Assembly (NCBI GenBank): GCA_946479825.1
Contig: CAMLHU010000114.1
Location: 1-6,983 of the forward strand
DNA: 6,983 nt
DNA from: an uncultured Gemmatimonadota bacterium
GTDB lineage: Bacteria; Gemmatimonadota; Gemmatimonadetes; Gemmatimonadales; GWC2-71-9
Direction: 5' to 3'
Positions 1 through 6,034 of the stretch are shown here, in pieces. The notes under the pieces are model-generated. The model made no database searches. It saw only the letters and a program-made list of their open reading frames with translations, and was not told the origin of the DNA. Within the stretch, counting starts at the first letter, position 1. The number at the start of each line of letters is the position of its first letter. The position numbers and the translations under genes were made by a program.

Positions 1-118
1 GCGGCACCGGGGTCACCGCGATCCTGGCGGGCGCCGGCGGAGGCAGCGCGCCCGCGGGAGGCGTCGTGTCGGCCGGCGCGGCGACCAGCACCGTGAGGAC
101 CGTCAGCAGGCCGACCAT
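1..118 (-). CDS. N-terminus of an exported/membrane protein, cut by the window edge
   Basis: Only the first 39 codons are present; the gene runs off the left edge. The ATG at 118-116 is preceded by AAGGAG at 129-124 with a 5-nt spacer, a good ribosome site for this window. Residues 1-14 form a short hydrophobic stretch (MVGLLTVLTVLVAA) compatible with a signal peptide or anchor, although it lacks N-terminal positive charge. A Pro/Ala-rich linker follows, ending in RIAVTPVP. That ending closely resembles AIAVTPVP at residues 31-38 of the gene immediately upstream (240-842), and the matching DNA is also similar. This suggests a tandem paralogue of the four-helix protein described there. The body of the protein is outside the window, so function cannot be stated. 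Confidence 0.6.
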   Translation of the reverse strand, partial: MVGLLTVLTVLVAAPADTTPPAGALPPPAPARIAVTPVP

Positions 119-123
119 ATGTG

Positions 124-129
124 CTCCTT
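124..129 (-). promoter_or_regulatory. Ribosome binding site AAGGAG
   Basis: AAGGAG on the minus strand lies 5 nt before the ATG at 118. It is the main support that the short truncated frame at the left edge is a real gene start. Confidence 0.6.
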
Positions 130-239
130 CATCAAAGGCCCACGCCCGTGCGGTCGAAGGGTGGCCGCGCGCCGGCGTGCGCGTCAACCGCCGGGGCCGT
201 CCATACCGGTGGTTCTTGCACCCTCTTAGCGCCGCCGGG

Positions 240-842
240 TCAGTCCTTCCAGACCAGCATCATCACCCAGCTCGCCAGCGCCGCGCTCATCGAGATCTCC
301 GCCAGGGTCCGGTGCGTCGAGGCGTTGGTGCCGGGGGAGCCGGCCGGCGCGTCGTCGTCCGGCGCCGCCGCGCCGGTCGCGGCGAACCCCGCGTCGGCGA
401 CGAGCATCAGGGCCGAATGGATCCACCGCCGGGTCCGGCCGTTGGGGTCGTGGCGGCTCTCCCACAGGTTCCACCCGCCAGTCACGGTGTTCAGCACGAA
501 GAGCCCGGTCACGCCGGCGGTGATCGTGCCGTGCAGGTCCTTGAGGCTGTGGTCCCCCGTCGCTGCCTGGCGCTGGAGCCTGGTCCCGACCACATACTCG
601 GCCGCGAAGAGCGGCAGGATCGCATAGCTCGCGACCTGGTGGATCTTGAGCCGGGTGTAGTAGAGGTCGCTGTATCGGACCGCACGCGGGCGCTGGGTGG
701 CCGGCGTCGCCGGCGGCACGAGCGATGCCGGGACCGGGGTGACGGCGATCGCCGCAGCGCGCGGCGCCCGAGTGCTGTCGAGGCTCGTCGCGACCTGGGG
801 CGCGAGCGAGAGTGCCAGGGCGAGCGGCAGCGCAGCGAGCAT
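240..842 (-). CDS. Four-helix membrane protein with helix-associated histidines (possible b561-like haem protein)
   Basis: A 200-aa protein with no family name I can assign with certainty. The ATG at 842-840 is preceded by GGAG with a 5-nt spacer. Residues 1-18 are hydrophobic and may be a signal peptide; a Pro/Ala-rich linker runs to about 55. Four hydrophobic helices follow, at about 66-87, 104-124, 141-160 and 178-198. Each carries a histidine at or near its N-terminal end: H68 (LKIHQ), H104 (LHGT), H142 (WIHS) and H177 (THRT). In an antiparallel bundle, H68 with H142 and H104 with H177 would face opposite sides of the membrane. That is the arrangement used for two haems in cytochrome b561-type cores. 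The segment GGWNLWESRHDPNGRTRR (122-139), between helices 2 and 3, looks like a family signature. The gene lies 88 bp downstream of the AI-2E transporter gene and 121 bp upstream of a probable paralogue. Haem binding is inference; an electron-transfer or structural membrane role is possible. Confidence 0.75.
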   Translation of the reverse strand: MLAALPLALALSLAPQVATSLDSTRAPRAAAIAVTPVPASLVPPATPATQRPRAVRYSDLYYTRLKIHQVASYAILPLFAAEYVVGTRLQRQAATGDHSLKDLHGTITAGVTGLFVLNTVTGGWNLWESRHDPNGRTRRWIHSALMLVADAGFAATGAAAPDDDAPAGSPGTNASTHRTLAEISMSAALASWVMMLVWKD

Positions 843-930
843 CAGATCTCCGTGATAACAAGGATCAAGGTGTCATAATGGGACGTCCGACCCTGTCGCC
901 ATCGCACAGCGCACCCGGGGCGGAACGAGG

Positions 931-2172
931 TCAGTCGGCCTGGGGGGCGACGAAAAGCGTGCTGGCGCGGTAGGCCGCGAGGAGCCTGGTGCCGATGAGC
1001 TTGACCAGGACGGCGATCGGGACTGCGAGCAGCAACCCGACGAACCCGAACACCGCGCCGCTCAATGCCAGCGAGATCATGATCCAGACCGGGTGGATCC
1101 CGACCGAATTCCCGACGATCCGCGGTCCCGTGACCGACCCATCCAGGATATGGACGACGACGAACACGATCGCCACCCGCAGCAGCCCGGCCGTCGGGTC
1201 GTCCATCGTGAGCGCCACCACGAGCGAGAGCACCGCCGCCACGACCACGCCGAGGTAGGGGATGAGCGTGGCGAGTCCGGTGATGACCCCGAGGAGCAGG
1301 GCGCTCGGGACCGCCGCGATCGAGAGCCCGAGGAAGGTGAGCACCCCTATCAGGACCGCCTCGATCAGCGCGCCGCGGACGTAGCGGCCGAGCGAGCGAT
1401 CGTACTCGGCCACGAAGGCGTGGACCTGCTCGCGCCGGGCCGGCGGGATGAGTCCGCCGAGGAAGGCGGTGAGGCGCGGCCAGTCGTGGATCCCGTGGTA
1501 CAGCACGACCGGGGTGATCACGAGGTATCCGACGAGGCCGAGCAGCGTGCCCGCCTGCCGGACCAGTCCGAGCGCCCACCCGCCGAGGGTGCGGAGGATC
1601 TCGGCGGTGTGCTGCTGCAGCAGCTGGGCGAGCTGCTCGCCGTCGAGTCCGGTGAGCCAGGCGCGCTGGCCCGACGTGAGCAGGGGGAACTGGGACAGGC
1701 GCGCGCGAAGGCCGTCGAGCCAGCCGAGCACCGTGGTGGCGAACTGAGGGGCGCGGTCGGCGAGGGTGGTCGTCTGGTCGGCCACCTGGGGCGCGACCAG
1801 CACCACGAGACCGACGACGACGGCGACGAGCGGCACCAGGACGAGGGCGATCGCGCTGGTCCGGCGGATCCCGCGCCGCTCGACCGCGGCGACCGCCGGG
1901 GTGAGGAGGTAGGCGAGCACCAGGGCGAGGACGAACGGGCCGAGCAGGGCGCCGTACGCCTCGAGGAGCCAGAGCGTGGTGAGGACGCCGGCGCCGACGA
2001 GGAGGGCGCGGATGCCGGCGCGGTCGCGGATCGGCCAGAGCGTGGCGACGAGGAGCAGGAAGACGACCGGCGGCGTCAGGACCTCGCGCACGCCGGCGAG
2101 GAGCGCGATCAGCAGGATCGCGCCCAGGCCGAGGGTGGCCGAGTCCCGCGCGGTGATCGAGGGGGGCGTCAT
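931..2172 (-). CDS. AI-2E family transporter (PF01594, former UPF0118)
   Basis: A 413-aa polytopic inner-membrane protein. I chose the ATG at 2172, giving MTPPSITARD. The open frame extends further upstream, but that part is Arg/Ser/Cys-rich, non-membrane-like, and overlaps the 55-aa gene. No clear Shine-Dalgarno precedes the ATG. Hydrophobic segments lie near 15-48, 54-93, 106-128, 205-227, 266-290, 291-322, 332-346 and 362-395. A polar central region (about 130-200) matches the family's usual extramembrane insert. Family motifs are IPYLG (304-308), GPRIVGNSVGIHP (349-361) and FGFVGLLLAVPIA (375-387). Length is slightly above the usual 340-400. Members are trimeric exporters or ion/solute transporters; the AI-2 link comes from E. 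coli TqsA and should not be assumed here. The start lies 43 bp downstream of the small membrane protein gene, so co-transcription is likely. Substrate is unknown. Confidence 0.92.
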   Translation of the reverse strand: MTPPSITARDSATLGLGAILLIALLAGVREVLTPPVVFLLLVATLWPIRDRAGIRALLVGAGVLTTLWLLEAYGALLGPFVLALVLAYLLTPAVAAVERRGIRRTSAIALVLVPLVAVVVGLVVLVAPQVADQTTTLADRAPQFATTVLGWLDGLRARLSQFPLLTSGQRAWLTGLDGEQLAQLLQQHTAEILRTLGGWALGLVRQAGTLLGLVGYLVITPVVLYHGIHDWPRLTAFLGGLIPPARREQVHAFVAEYDRSLGRYVRGALIEAVLIGVLTFLGLSIAAVPSALLLGVITGLATLIPYLGVVVAAVLSLVVALTMDDPTAGLLRVAIVFVVVHILDGSVTGPRIVGNSVGIHPVWIMISLALSGAVFGFVGLLLAVPIAVLVKLIGTRLLAAYRASTLFVAPQAD

Positions 2173-2215
2173 CCGACGGAAGTTACCGGGACCGGGGGCG
2201 GGCGGTAGGGCGGCG

Positions 2216-2383
2216 TCAGGTCGTCCGTGGGGCGTCCCGGAGGGCGATCCACCGGACCAGGAGGGTGACTCCCGCCGCGAGCAGCAGGTGCACCAGGCCG
2301 CTCGGCACCTGGACGACGAAGGCGAGGATGATCCACCCGACCAGCGCCACGATCGCCAGCGACAACGTAAGTGACTGCGGCAC
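2216..2383 (-). CDS. Small two-helix membrane protein (55 aa), function unknown
   Basis: The start is set by GGGAGG at 2394-2389, 5 nt before a GTG at 2383. A TTG five codons upstream (2398) is in frame, but it would place this ribosome site inside the gene. The product has two hydrophobic segments, about residues 6-23 (LSLAIVALVGWIILAFVV) and 28-44 (GLVHLLLAAGVTLLVRW), joined by a short turn, with a basic C-terminus (RDAPRTT). The Gly-x-x-His-x-Leu-Leu pattern in helix 2 recalls the very small lmo0937/DUF5670-like membrane proteins; that resemblance is by eye only. It is the first gene of the minus-strand group and lies 43 bp ahead of the AI-2E transporter, so the two are probably made together. 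No function can be given. Confidence 0.7.
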   Translation of the reverse strand: MPQSLTLSLAIVALVGWIILAFVVQVPSGLVHLLLAAGVTLLVRWIALRDAPRTT

Positions 2384-2388
2384 AATCG

Positions 2389-2394
2389 CCTCCC
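2389..2394 (-). promoter_or_regulatory. Ribosome binding site GGGAGG (decides GTG start)
   Basis: GGGAGG lies 5 nt upstream of the GTG at 2383 on the minus strand. It selects GTG over the in-frame TTG at 2398 for the 55-aa membrane protein. Confidence 0.65.
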
Positions 2395-2403
2395 GCAAGG
2401 TTG

Positions 2404-2432
2404 TTGACCGCCCGCGTACCGGGCCGTATTTT
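2404..2432 (+). promoter_or_regulatory. Candidate sigma70-type promoter for the pterin operon
   Basis: The -35 candidate TTGACC (2404-2409, five of six consensus bases) and the -10 candidate TATTTT (2427-2432, four of six) are separated by exactly 17 nt. They sit in the only AT-rich patch of this intergenic region. Transcription would begin near 2439 and read rightward into the PTPS-like gene after a leader of about 280 nt. The prediction is by eye. Confidence 0.5.
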
Positions 2433-2433
2433 A
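2428..2433 (-). promoter_or_regulatory. Candidate -10 element TAAAAT for the minus-strand genes
   Basis: Read on the minus strand, the AT-rich patch gives TAAAAT, five of six consensus bases. A transcript starting near 2421 would have a 5' leader of about 38 nt before the GTG at 2383. No recognisable -35 lies 16-18 nt upstream, so this is weaker than the plus-strand candidate that shares the same bases. Confidence 0.3.
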
Positions 2434-2438
2434 GCTGT

Positions 2439-2719
2439 TACGGACGACGGTGGGGAGCTCACTTATTGAGCCAACAGGTCCGTTGATGGGCCCACATTCT
2501 GCGGCCGATGTCACGCCCCCCGGGGGAAGACAGACGCAGCGGAGAGGGCGCCGAGCATTTCCAGCGGGCTTCAATAACCCTTCCCATCGCCGTTCGCTCG
2601 GATGTTCCGGGGGTCTCCCCCGTGATGCGCCGGTCCTCGTGGCCGGCGCATTCCGTTCCGCCATTGCGCCCGTCCCGGCGGCGGGGGCATCTTCCCCCGG
2701 CCACCCCGGAATGGATCCC
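2439..2719 (+). promoter_or_regulatory. Structured 5' leader of the pterin operon, no gene seen
   Basis: This stretch between the candidate promoter and the PTPS-like gene is open in several frames, but the translations are low-complexity Pro/Arg/Ser and show no protein-like pattern. I read it as untranslated leader. It contains three successive GC hairpins: CGGGGG/CCCCCG with a 3-nt loop (2608-2622), a 9-bp perfect stem (2625-2651), and a second CGGGGG/CCCCCG pair with a 6-nt loop (2682-2699). A further run of six C followed by five G lies at 2516-2526. Because the G5 and C5 arms are interchangeable, alternative folds are possible. It matches no riboswitch I can recognise. Confidence 0.4.
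2625..2651 (+). promoter_or_regulatory. Perfect 9-bp stem-loop in the leader
   Basis: ATGCGCCGG (2625-2633) pairs perfectly with CCGGCGCAT (2643-2651) around a 9-nt loop. Within the loop, CC (2635-2636) can also pair with GG (2641-2642). G2624 and T2652 could add a wobble pair. The bases after it (TTCCGTTCCG) are only mildly T-rich, so it is not a classical intrinsic terminator. An attenuator, an RNA-stability element or a protein site remain possible. Confidence 0.5.
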
Positions 2720-3133
2720 ATGCCCATCTGCGCCGTGACCCGGCGGCTCCACTTCAACGCCGCCCACCGGCTCCACAACCCGGCCAAGTCGGACGCGTGG
2801 AACGCCGAGACCTTCGGGCCCTGCAACAACCCGAACTGGCACGGGCACAACTACGAGCTCGAGGTCACGGTCGAGGGGCCGGTCGACCCGGACACCGGGT
2901 ACGTGATGGACGTCGGGCGGCTCAAGGCCCTCGCGGAGGAGCACCTGGTGAGCCGGCTCGACCACCGGAACTTGAATCTCGACGTGGCGTGGTTCCGGGA
3001 CCTTCTCCCATCGGCGGAGAACATCGCGGTGGTGGCGTGGCGGGTGCTCCGGCCCCTGGTGCCGGCCGGCCTCGCCCTCCGCATCCGCCTCTGGGAGACC
3101 CCCCGCAACTTCGTGGACTACGATGGCCGCTGA
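2720..3133 (+). CDS. 6-pyruvoyl-tetrahydropterin synthase / QueD family enzyme
   Basis: A 137-aa cytosolic enzyme of the PTPS/6-carboxytetrahydropterin synthase family, near full family length. It acts on 7,8-dihydroneopterin triphosphate, the product of FolE encoded next. Zinc ligands are H16 (FNAAHRL), H41 and H43 (WHGHNY). The catalytic cysteine is C35 in [11 protein letters not shown], with D81-H82 (LDHRNLN) completing the usual Cys/Asp/His set. E126 (WETPRN) is the pterin-anchoring glutamate. The spacing Cys-x5-His-Gly-His is that of animal-type PTPS, whereas E. coli QueD has Cys-x3-His-Gly-His. I therefore favour 6-pyruvoyl-tetrahydropterin synthase activity, though automated pipelines would probably call it QueD. 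I chose the ATG at 2720 ([13 protein letters not shown]), with GGA 4 nt upstream; the ATG at 2711 would add three residues. Its end overlaps folE by 11 bp. No queC or queE is nearby. Confidence 0.9.
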   Translation: MPICAVTRRLHFNAAHRLHNPAKSDAWNAETFGPCNNPNWHGHNYELEVTVEGPVDPDTGYVMDVGRLKALAEEHLVSRLDHRNLNLDVAWFRDLLPSAENIAVVAWRVLRPLVPAGLALRIRLWETPRNFVDYDGR

Positions 3134-3698
3134 GACCGACTTCCAGCGACACGTCCGGGCGATGCTCGACGCGCTGGGCGAGGACCCCGATCGCGACGGA
3201 CTGCGGAAGACGCCCGAGCGGGTCGAGGCGGCGCTGCGCTGGCTCACGCGGGGCTACGAGATGTCCGTGGAGCAGGTCGTGGGCGACGCGGTGTTCGAGG
3301 AGCGCCACGAGAGCATGATCCTCGTGCGCGACATCGAGCTCTATTCGCTCTGCGAACACCATATGCTCCCGTTCTTCGGGCGGGCCCACGTGGCCTACAT
3401 TCCCGACGGACGCATCGTGGGGCTCTCGAAGCTCCCGCGGCTGGTGGAGGTGTTCTCGCGCCGGCTCCAGGTCCAGGAGCGCCTGACCGACCAGGTGGCC
3501 GACGCGGTGATGGACGTGCTCGCCCCGCAGGGGGTGGGGGTGGTGATCGAGGCGATCCACCTCTGCATGGCGATGCGCGGCGTGGAGAAGCAGAACAGCA
3601 AGACCGTCACCAGCGCCCTCCGCGGTGTCTTCCGCGACGACTCCCGGACCCGCGAGGAGTTCCTGCGCCTGGTCCAGGGGGGCGGGCCGCTCACGTGA
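3123..3698 (+). CDS. folE: GTP cyclohydrolase I
   Basis: A 191-aa cytosolic enzyme that converts GTP to 7,8-dihydroneopterin triphosphate and formate. This is the entry step to folate, queuosine and tetrahydrobiopterin. Zinc ligands are C77 and H80 ([12 protein letters not shown]) and C148 (HLCMAMRGV). H79 and H146 correspond to the catalytic histidines H112 and H179 of the E. coli enzyme. Other family blocks are [10 protein letters not shown] (25-34), [24 protein letters not shown] (99-122) and [14 protein letters not shown] (155-168). Length is typical of type IA FolE; the N-terminus is short compared with the E. coli protein. The ATG at 3123 overlaps the end of the PTPS-like gene by 11 bp, and the stop overlaps the SDR start as GTGA, so translation is probably coupled. 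The pairing with a PTPS-like gene and an SDR points away from a pure folate role. Confidence 0.96.
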   Translation: MAAETDFQRHVRAMLDALGEDPDRDGLRKTPERVEAALRWLTRGYEMSVEQVVGDAVFEERHESMILVRDIELYSLCEHHMLPFFGRAHVAYIPDGRIVGLSKLPRLVEVFSRRLQVQERLTDQVADAVMDVLAPQGVGVVIEAIHLCMAMRGVEKQNSKTVTSALRGVFRDDSRTREEFLRLVQGGGPLT

Positions 3699-4372
3699 CC
3701 CCGCCGCTCGCGGTGGTCACAGGCGCCTCGCGCGGGATCGGCGCGGCCTGCGCGACCGCGCTCGCCGGGGCCGGGTTCCGGGTGGCACGGCTGGCGCGCT
3801 CGGTCGCGCCCGGCGCCGCCGACTTCCCGTGCGACGTGACGGACCCCGCTGCGGTGGACCGGGTGGCCCGCCGCATCCTCGACGAGCTTGGCACCCCCGA
3901 GGTCGTGGTCAACAACGCGGGAAGCTTCCTGCTCCGGAAGTTCGAGGAGATCTCCGCGGCCGATTTTGCCGCGCAGGTGGCGCTCAACCTGACCGGGGCG
4001 TTCACGGTGGCCCGGGCGTTCCTCCCCGCCATGCGGCAGGCGGGGCGGGGGACCCACGTCACCATCGGCAGCATCGCCGATCACGTCGGGTTTCCCGGGA
4101 ACGCCGCGTACAGCGCGAGCAAGTACGGCGTCCGCGGGATGCACGAGGCGGTCGCGGCGGAGTATGCGGGCTCGGGCGTGCGGTGCACCCTGGTGTCCCC
4201 GGGGCCGACCGACACCCCGATCTGGGACGGAGTGGAACGCGGCCCTCGCGAGCGGCTGCCGGAGCGCTCGCAGATGATGCAGGCGGACGACGTGGCCGCG
4301 GCGGTGGTGTTCGCCGCCACCCGGCCGCCGCGGGTACGAATCGAATGGATCCGAATGGAGCCGATGCGATGA
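3695..4372 (+). CDS. Classical SDR oxidoreductase, candidate sepiapterin reductase
   Basis: A 225-aa NAD(P)H-dependent short-chain dehydrogenase/reductase. The cofactor motif TGASRGIG lies at 9-16, NNAG at 73-76, and the structural Asn is N98. The catalytic residues are S126 (IGSIA), Y139 and K143 (YSASK), and SPGPTDTP (168-175) shapes the cofactor/substrate site. The arginine after TGAS and the basic residues near 32-35 suggest NADPH preference. It starts at a GTG sharing GTGA with the folE stop and ends sharing ATGA with the next start. The position right after PTPS-like and FolE genes would fit sepiapterin reductase, which reduces 6-pyruvoyl-tetrahydropterin to tetrahydrobiopterin. From memory, the C-terminal segment ([13 protein letters not shown]) and the TPIW motif recall the Chlorobium tepidum enzyme. 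SDR sequences alone seldom fix the substrate, so a YdfG-like or general carbonyl reductase cannot be excluded. Confidence 0.9.
   Translation: MTPPLAVVTGASRGIGAACATALAGAGFRVARLARSVAPGAADFPCDVTDPAAVDRVARRILDELGTPEVVVNNAGSFLLRKFEEISAADFAAQVALNLTGAFTVARAFLPAMRQAGRGTHVTIGSIADHVGFPGNAAYSASKYGVRGMHEAVAAEYAGSGVRCTLVSPGPTDTPIWDGVERGPRERLPERSQMMQADDVAAAVVFAATRPPRVRIEWIRMEPMR
4357..4360 (+). promoter_or_regulatory. Ribosome binding site GGAG for the M23-like gene
   Basis: GGAG lies 8 nt before the ATG at 4369, inside the last codons of the SDR gene. It supports that start over upstream in-frame extensions through the SDR region. Confidence 0.5.
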
Positions 4373-6030
4373 AGGTGTTGCAGCGTACAGCACTCTCGGC
4401 CGCCCTGGCCCTCCTCGTGACCGCCACCGCCCACGCCCAGGTCCGGACCATGACCCGGCGCGAGGCACGGCGGGCCGACGCCCCGGTCGACATGGGGCTG
4501 CCCCGGCTGCCCGATTCCACCGGCTGGGGCGTCCCCGTGCTGGCGCTGGCGCGCGACAACTGGGGCGGGATCTGGGCCGGGACCTACGGCCAGGGGATCT
4601 TCGTGCTCCCGCCGCACGGCGCCAAGTGGGGCCAGATCCGGCACGACACGACCGGCAGCTCGATCTCGTTCGACTTCGTGAACGCGATCGCTTTCGGCGC
4701 CCGCGGCGAGATCTGGTACGGCACCGTCGGCAACGGCTGGGGACTCTCCCTCGACGGAGGTCACACCTGGCGCAACTGGACGCTGCGCGAGCTCGGGCCT
4801 GAGTGGCAGTACGTCGCCCCCGACGGGATCGTCGTCCGCGGCGACACGGTGTACATCGCGACCGCCGACGGCGTGCAGGTCACCACCGACGACGGGGGGC
4901 ATTGGCAGGCGATCGAGGACGGCACCGGTCCGCTGGCCAAGGGGCCGGCCGATACGGCCTTCGCCATCCTGCCGAACGAATACGTGCGCCGGATCAGCCT
5001 CGACCGCCGGGGCGTGGTGCTTTCCACCCTCCGCGGCGTCCTCCGTCTGGAGCACGGCGATTCCGGCTGGACGGCCACGCCGGCGGGCTTCATCCCCTTC
5101 CGGCCGGTCAACAGCCTGCTCGTGAACGGCCGCCTGGTCCGCGGCACCCCCTGTGGCCTCCGTTTCACCGCCGACACGATGCCGTGCTACGACCGCCCCG
5201 CCGCCCTCGCTGACACCGGGCTCGCGCTCCGCACCACCTGGTTCGGGCGCCCGATCTCGGTCGTCGACAATCCCTACATCGACCAGACCTACCGCTACGG
5301 CTCGACGATGGGGGGCACGTTCCAGCCGCACCAGGGCGTGGAGTTCAACAACCCCGACGGCACTCCGGTCCACGCCATCGGCTCGGGCGTCGTGGTCTAC
5401 TCGGGGCGGGCGGAGGCGGGGGCCAACACCGTCGCCATCCTCATGGATTCGACGGTCACCGGCTCGGTCCCCACGTCGCCCGAGGACGGACCGCCCGGCC
5501 CGGCGAAGAAGCTGCGGATCTACTCGGTGTACTACCACAACACCCGGCTTGGCGTGCAGGTGGGCGACCGCGTCAAGCAGGGCGACGTGATCGCGTGGGT
5601 GGGCAACACCGGCCGCGCCACCAACGACCACATCCACCTCGAAGTCCACGCCAGCCCGACCGATTCGGTGCAGGCCATCGTGGACTCGCTCAACCGGTAT
5701 CCGAGCTACACCACCAACCCCGAGCTCTGGATCCAGCCGCTCGACAAGACCGGCGCCATCGCAGGCCAGGTCTGGGACACCGCCGGGAACGCGGTGCCGC
5801 AGGCCCGGATCTACGGGCTCATCAAGCCCGACCCGATCGAGACGCCGTTCGAGTACATCGAGACGTACGGCCCGAAGAACCACAGCCATCCGCTCTACCA
5901 CGAGCACTTCGCCATCTCCGACGTGCCGCCCGGGACCTACATCCTCGGCACCGAGATCGACGGCAAGAAGGTGTTCCGCAAGGTCACGGTGGTGGAAGGG
6001 AAGCTGGCCTGGGTGGTCTTCAAGCCCTGA
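4369..6030 (+). CDS. Secreted beta-propeller + M23 peptidase-like + carboxypeptidase-regulatory-like protein
   Basis: A 553-aa exported protein. Residues 1-23 are a clear signal peptide ([10 protein letters not shown], hydrophobic core, AHA|Q), so it acts in the periplasm or outside. Residues 50-270 contain propeller-like repeats resembling Reg_prop and BNR units: DNWGGIWAGTYGQGIF (63-78), ARGEIWYGTVGNGWGLSLDGG (111-131), VTTDDGGHW (171-179) and DRRGVVLSTLRGVLRL (212-227). C262 and C273 could form a disulphide. Residues about 300-430 match the M23/LytM endopeptidase fold, which normally cuts peptidoglycan cross-bridges: HQGVEF (321-326), YYH (388-390), GDRVKQGDVIAWVGNTGRATNDHIHLEVH (399-427). 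The usual HxGxD zinc motif here reads HxGxE (H321, E325), while HxH (H421, H423) is intact. Residues 462-553 resemble a carboxypeptidase regulatory-like beta-sandwich (GQVWDTAGNAVPQARIYG, DVPPGTYIL). Peptidase activity is uncertain. The start shares ATGA with the SDR stop. Confidence 0.88.
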   Translation: MKVLQRTALSAALALLVTATAHAQVRTMTRREARRADAPVDMGLPRLPDSTGWGVPVLALARDNWGGIWAGTYGQGIFVLPPHGAKWGQIRHDTTGSSISFDFVNAIAFGARGEIWYGTVGNGWGLSLDGGHTWRNWTLRELGPEWQYVAPDGIVVRGDTVYIATADGVQVTTDDGGHWQAIEDGTGPLAKGPADTAFAILPNEYVRRISLDRRGVVLSTLRGVLRLEHGDSGWTATPAGFIPFRPVNSLLVNGRLVRGTPCGLRFTADTMPCYDRPAALADTGLALRTTWFGRPISVVDNPYIDQTYRYGSTMGGTFQPHQGVEFNNPDGTPVHAIGSGVVVYSGRAEAGANTVAILMDSTVTGSVPTSPEDGPPGPAKKLRIYSVYYHNTRLGVQVGDRVKQGDVIAWVGNTGRATNDHIHLEVHASPTDSVQAIVDSLNRYPSYTTNPELWIQPLDKTGAIAGQVWDTAGNAVPQARIYGLIKPDPIETPFEYIETYGPKNHSHPLYHEHFAISDVPPGTYILGTEIDGKKVFRKVTVVEGKLAWVVFKP

Positions 6031-6034
6031 GCCG

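Noticed and set aside
167..182. GC-rich inverted repeat between the two left-hand genes
   Set aside because: Only a 6-bp stem with a G-U pair and a 4-nt loop, no T-run. This is expected by chance in DNA this rich in GC.
843..930. Promoter or terminator between the AI-2E and four-helix genes
   Set aside because: The region has a slightly AT-richer patch and a GGACGTCC palindrome (881-888), but no -35/-10 pair with correct spacing and no hairpin followed by T's.
1093..2208. 371-aa plus-strand open frame opposite the AI-2E transporter
   Set aside because: It is made almost entirely of Arg, Glu, Asp, Gly and Ala with no fold-like pattern, and lies antisense to a clear transporter gene. It is typical of the third-position GC bias shadow.
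2516..2526. CCCCCC-GGGGG as a hairpin or terminator
   Set aside because: The arms abut with no loop and no T-run follows. It can only pair with distant arms, so I mention it only as an alternative pairing partner.
2450..2719. N-terminal extension of the PTPS-like protein or a separate leader peptide
   Set aside because: The extra residues are Pro/Ala/Gly/Arg-rich and absent from the family. The region has strong hairpins and no convincing ribosome site.
2440..2719. THF, preQ1 or other known riboswitch upstream of the pterin genes
   Set aside because: I looked for the conserved cores and could not see any. The hairpins present do not match those layouts.
3625..4368. Upstream extension of the M23-like frame through the SDR gene
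   Set aside because: The extension is Arg/Gly-rich noise overlapping a complete SDR gene. A signal peptide begins exactly at the ATG at 4369 with GGAG ahead of it.
4081..5907. 608-aa minus-strand open frame opposite the M23-like gene
   Set aside because: Composition is dominated by Val, Gly, Arg, Asp and His without domains, while the plus strand carries a signal peptide and recognisable motifs.
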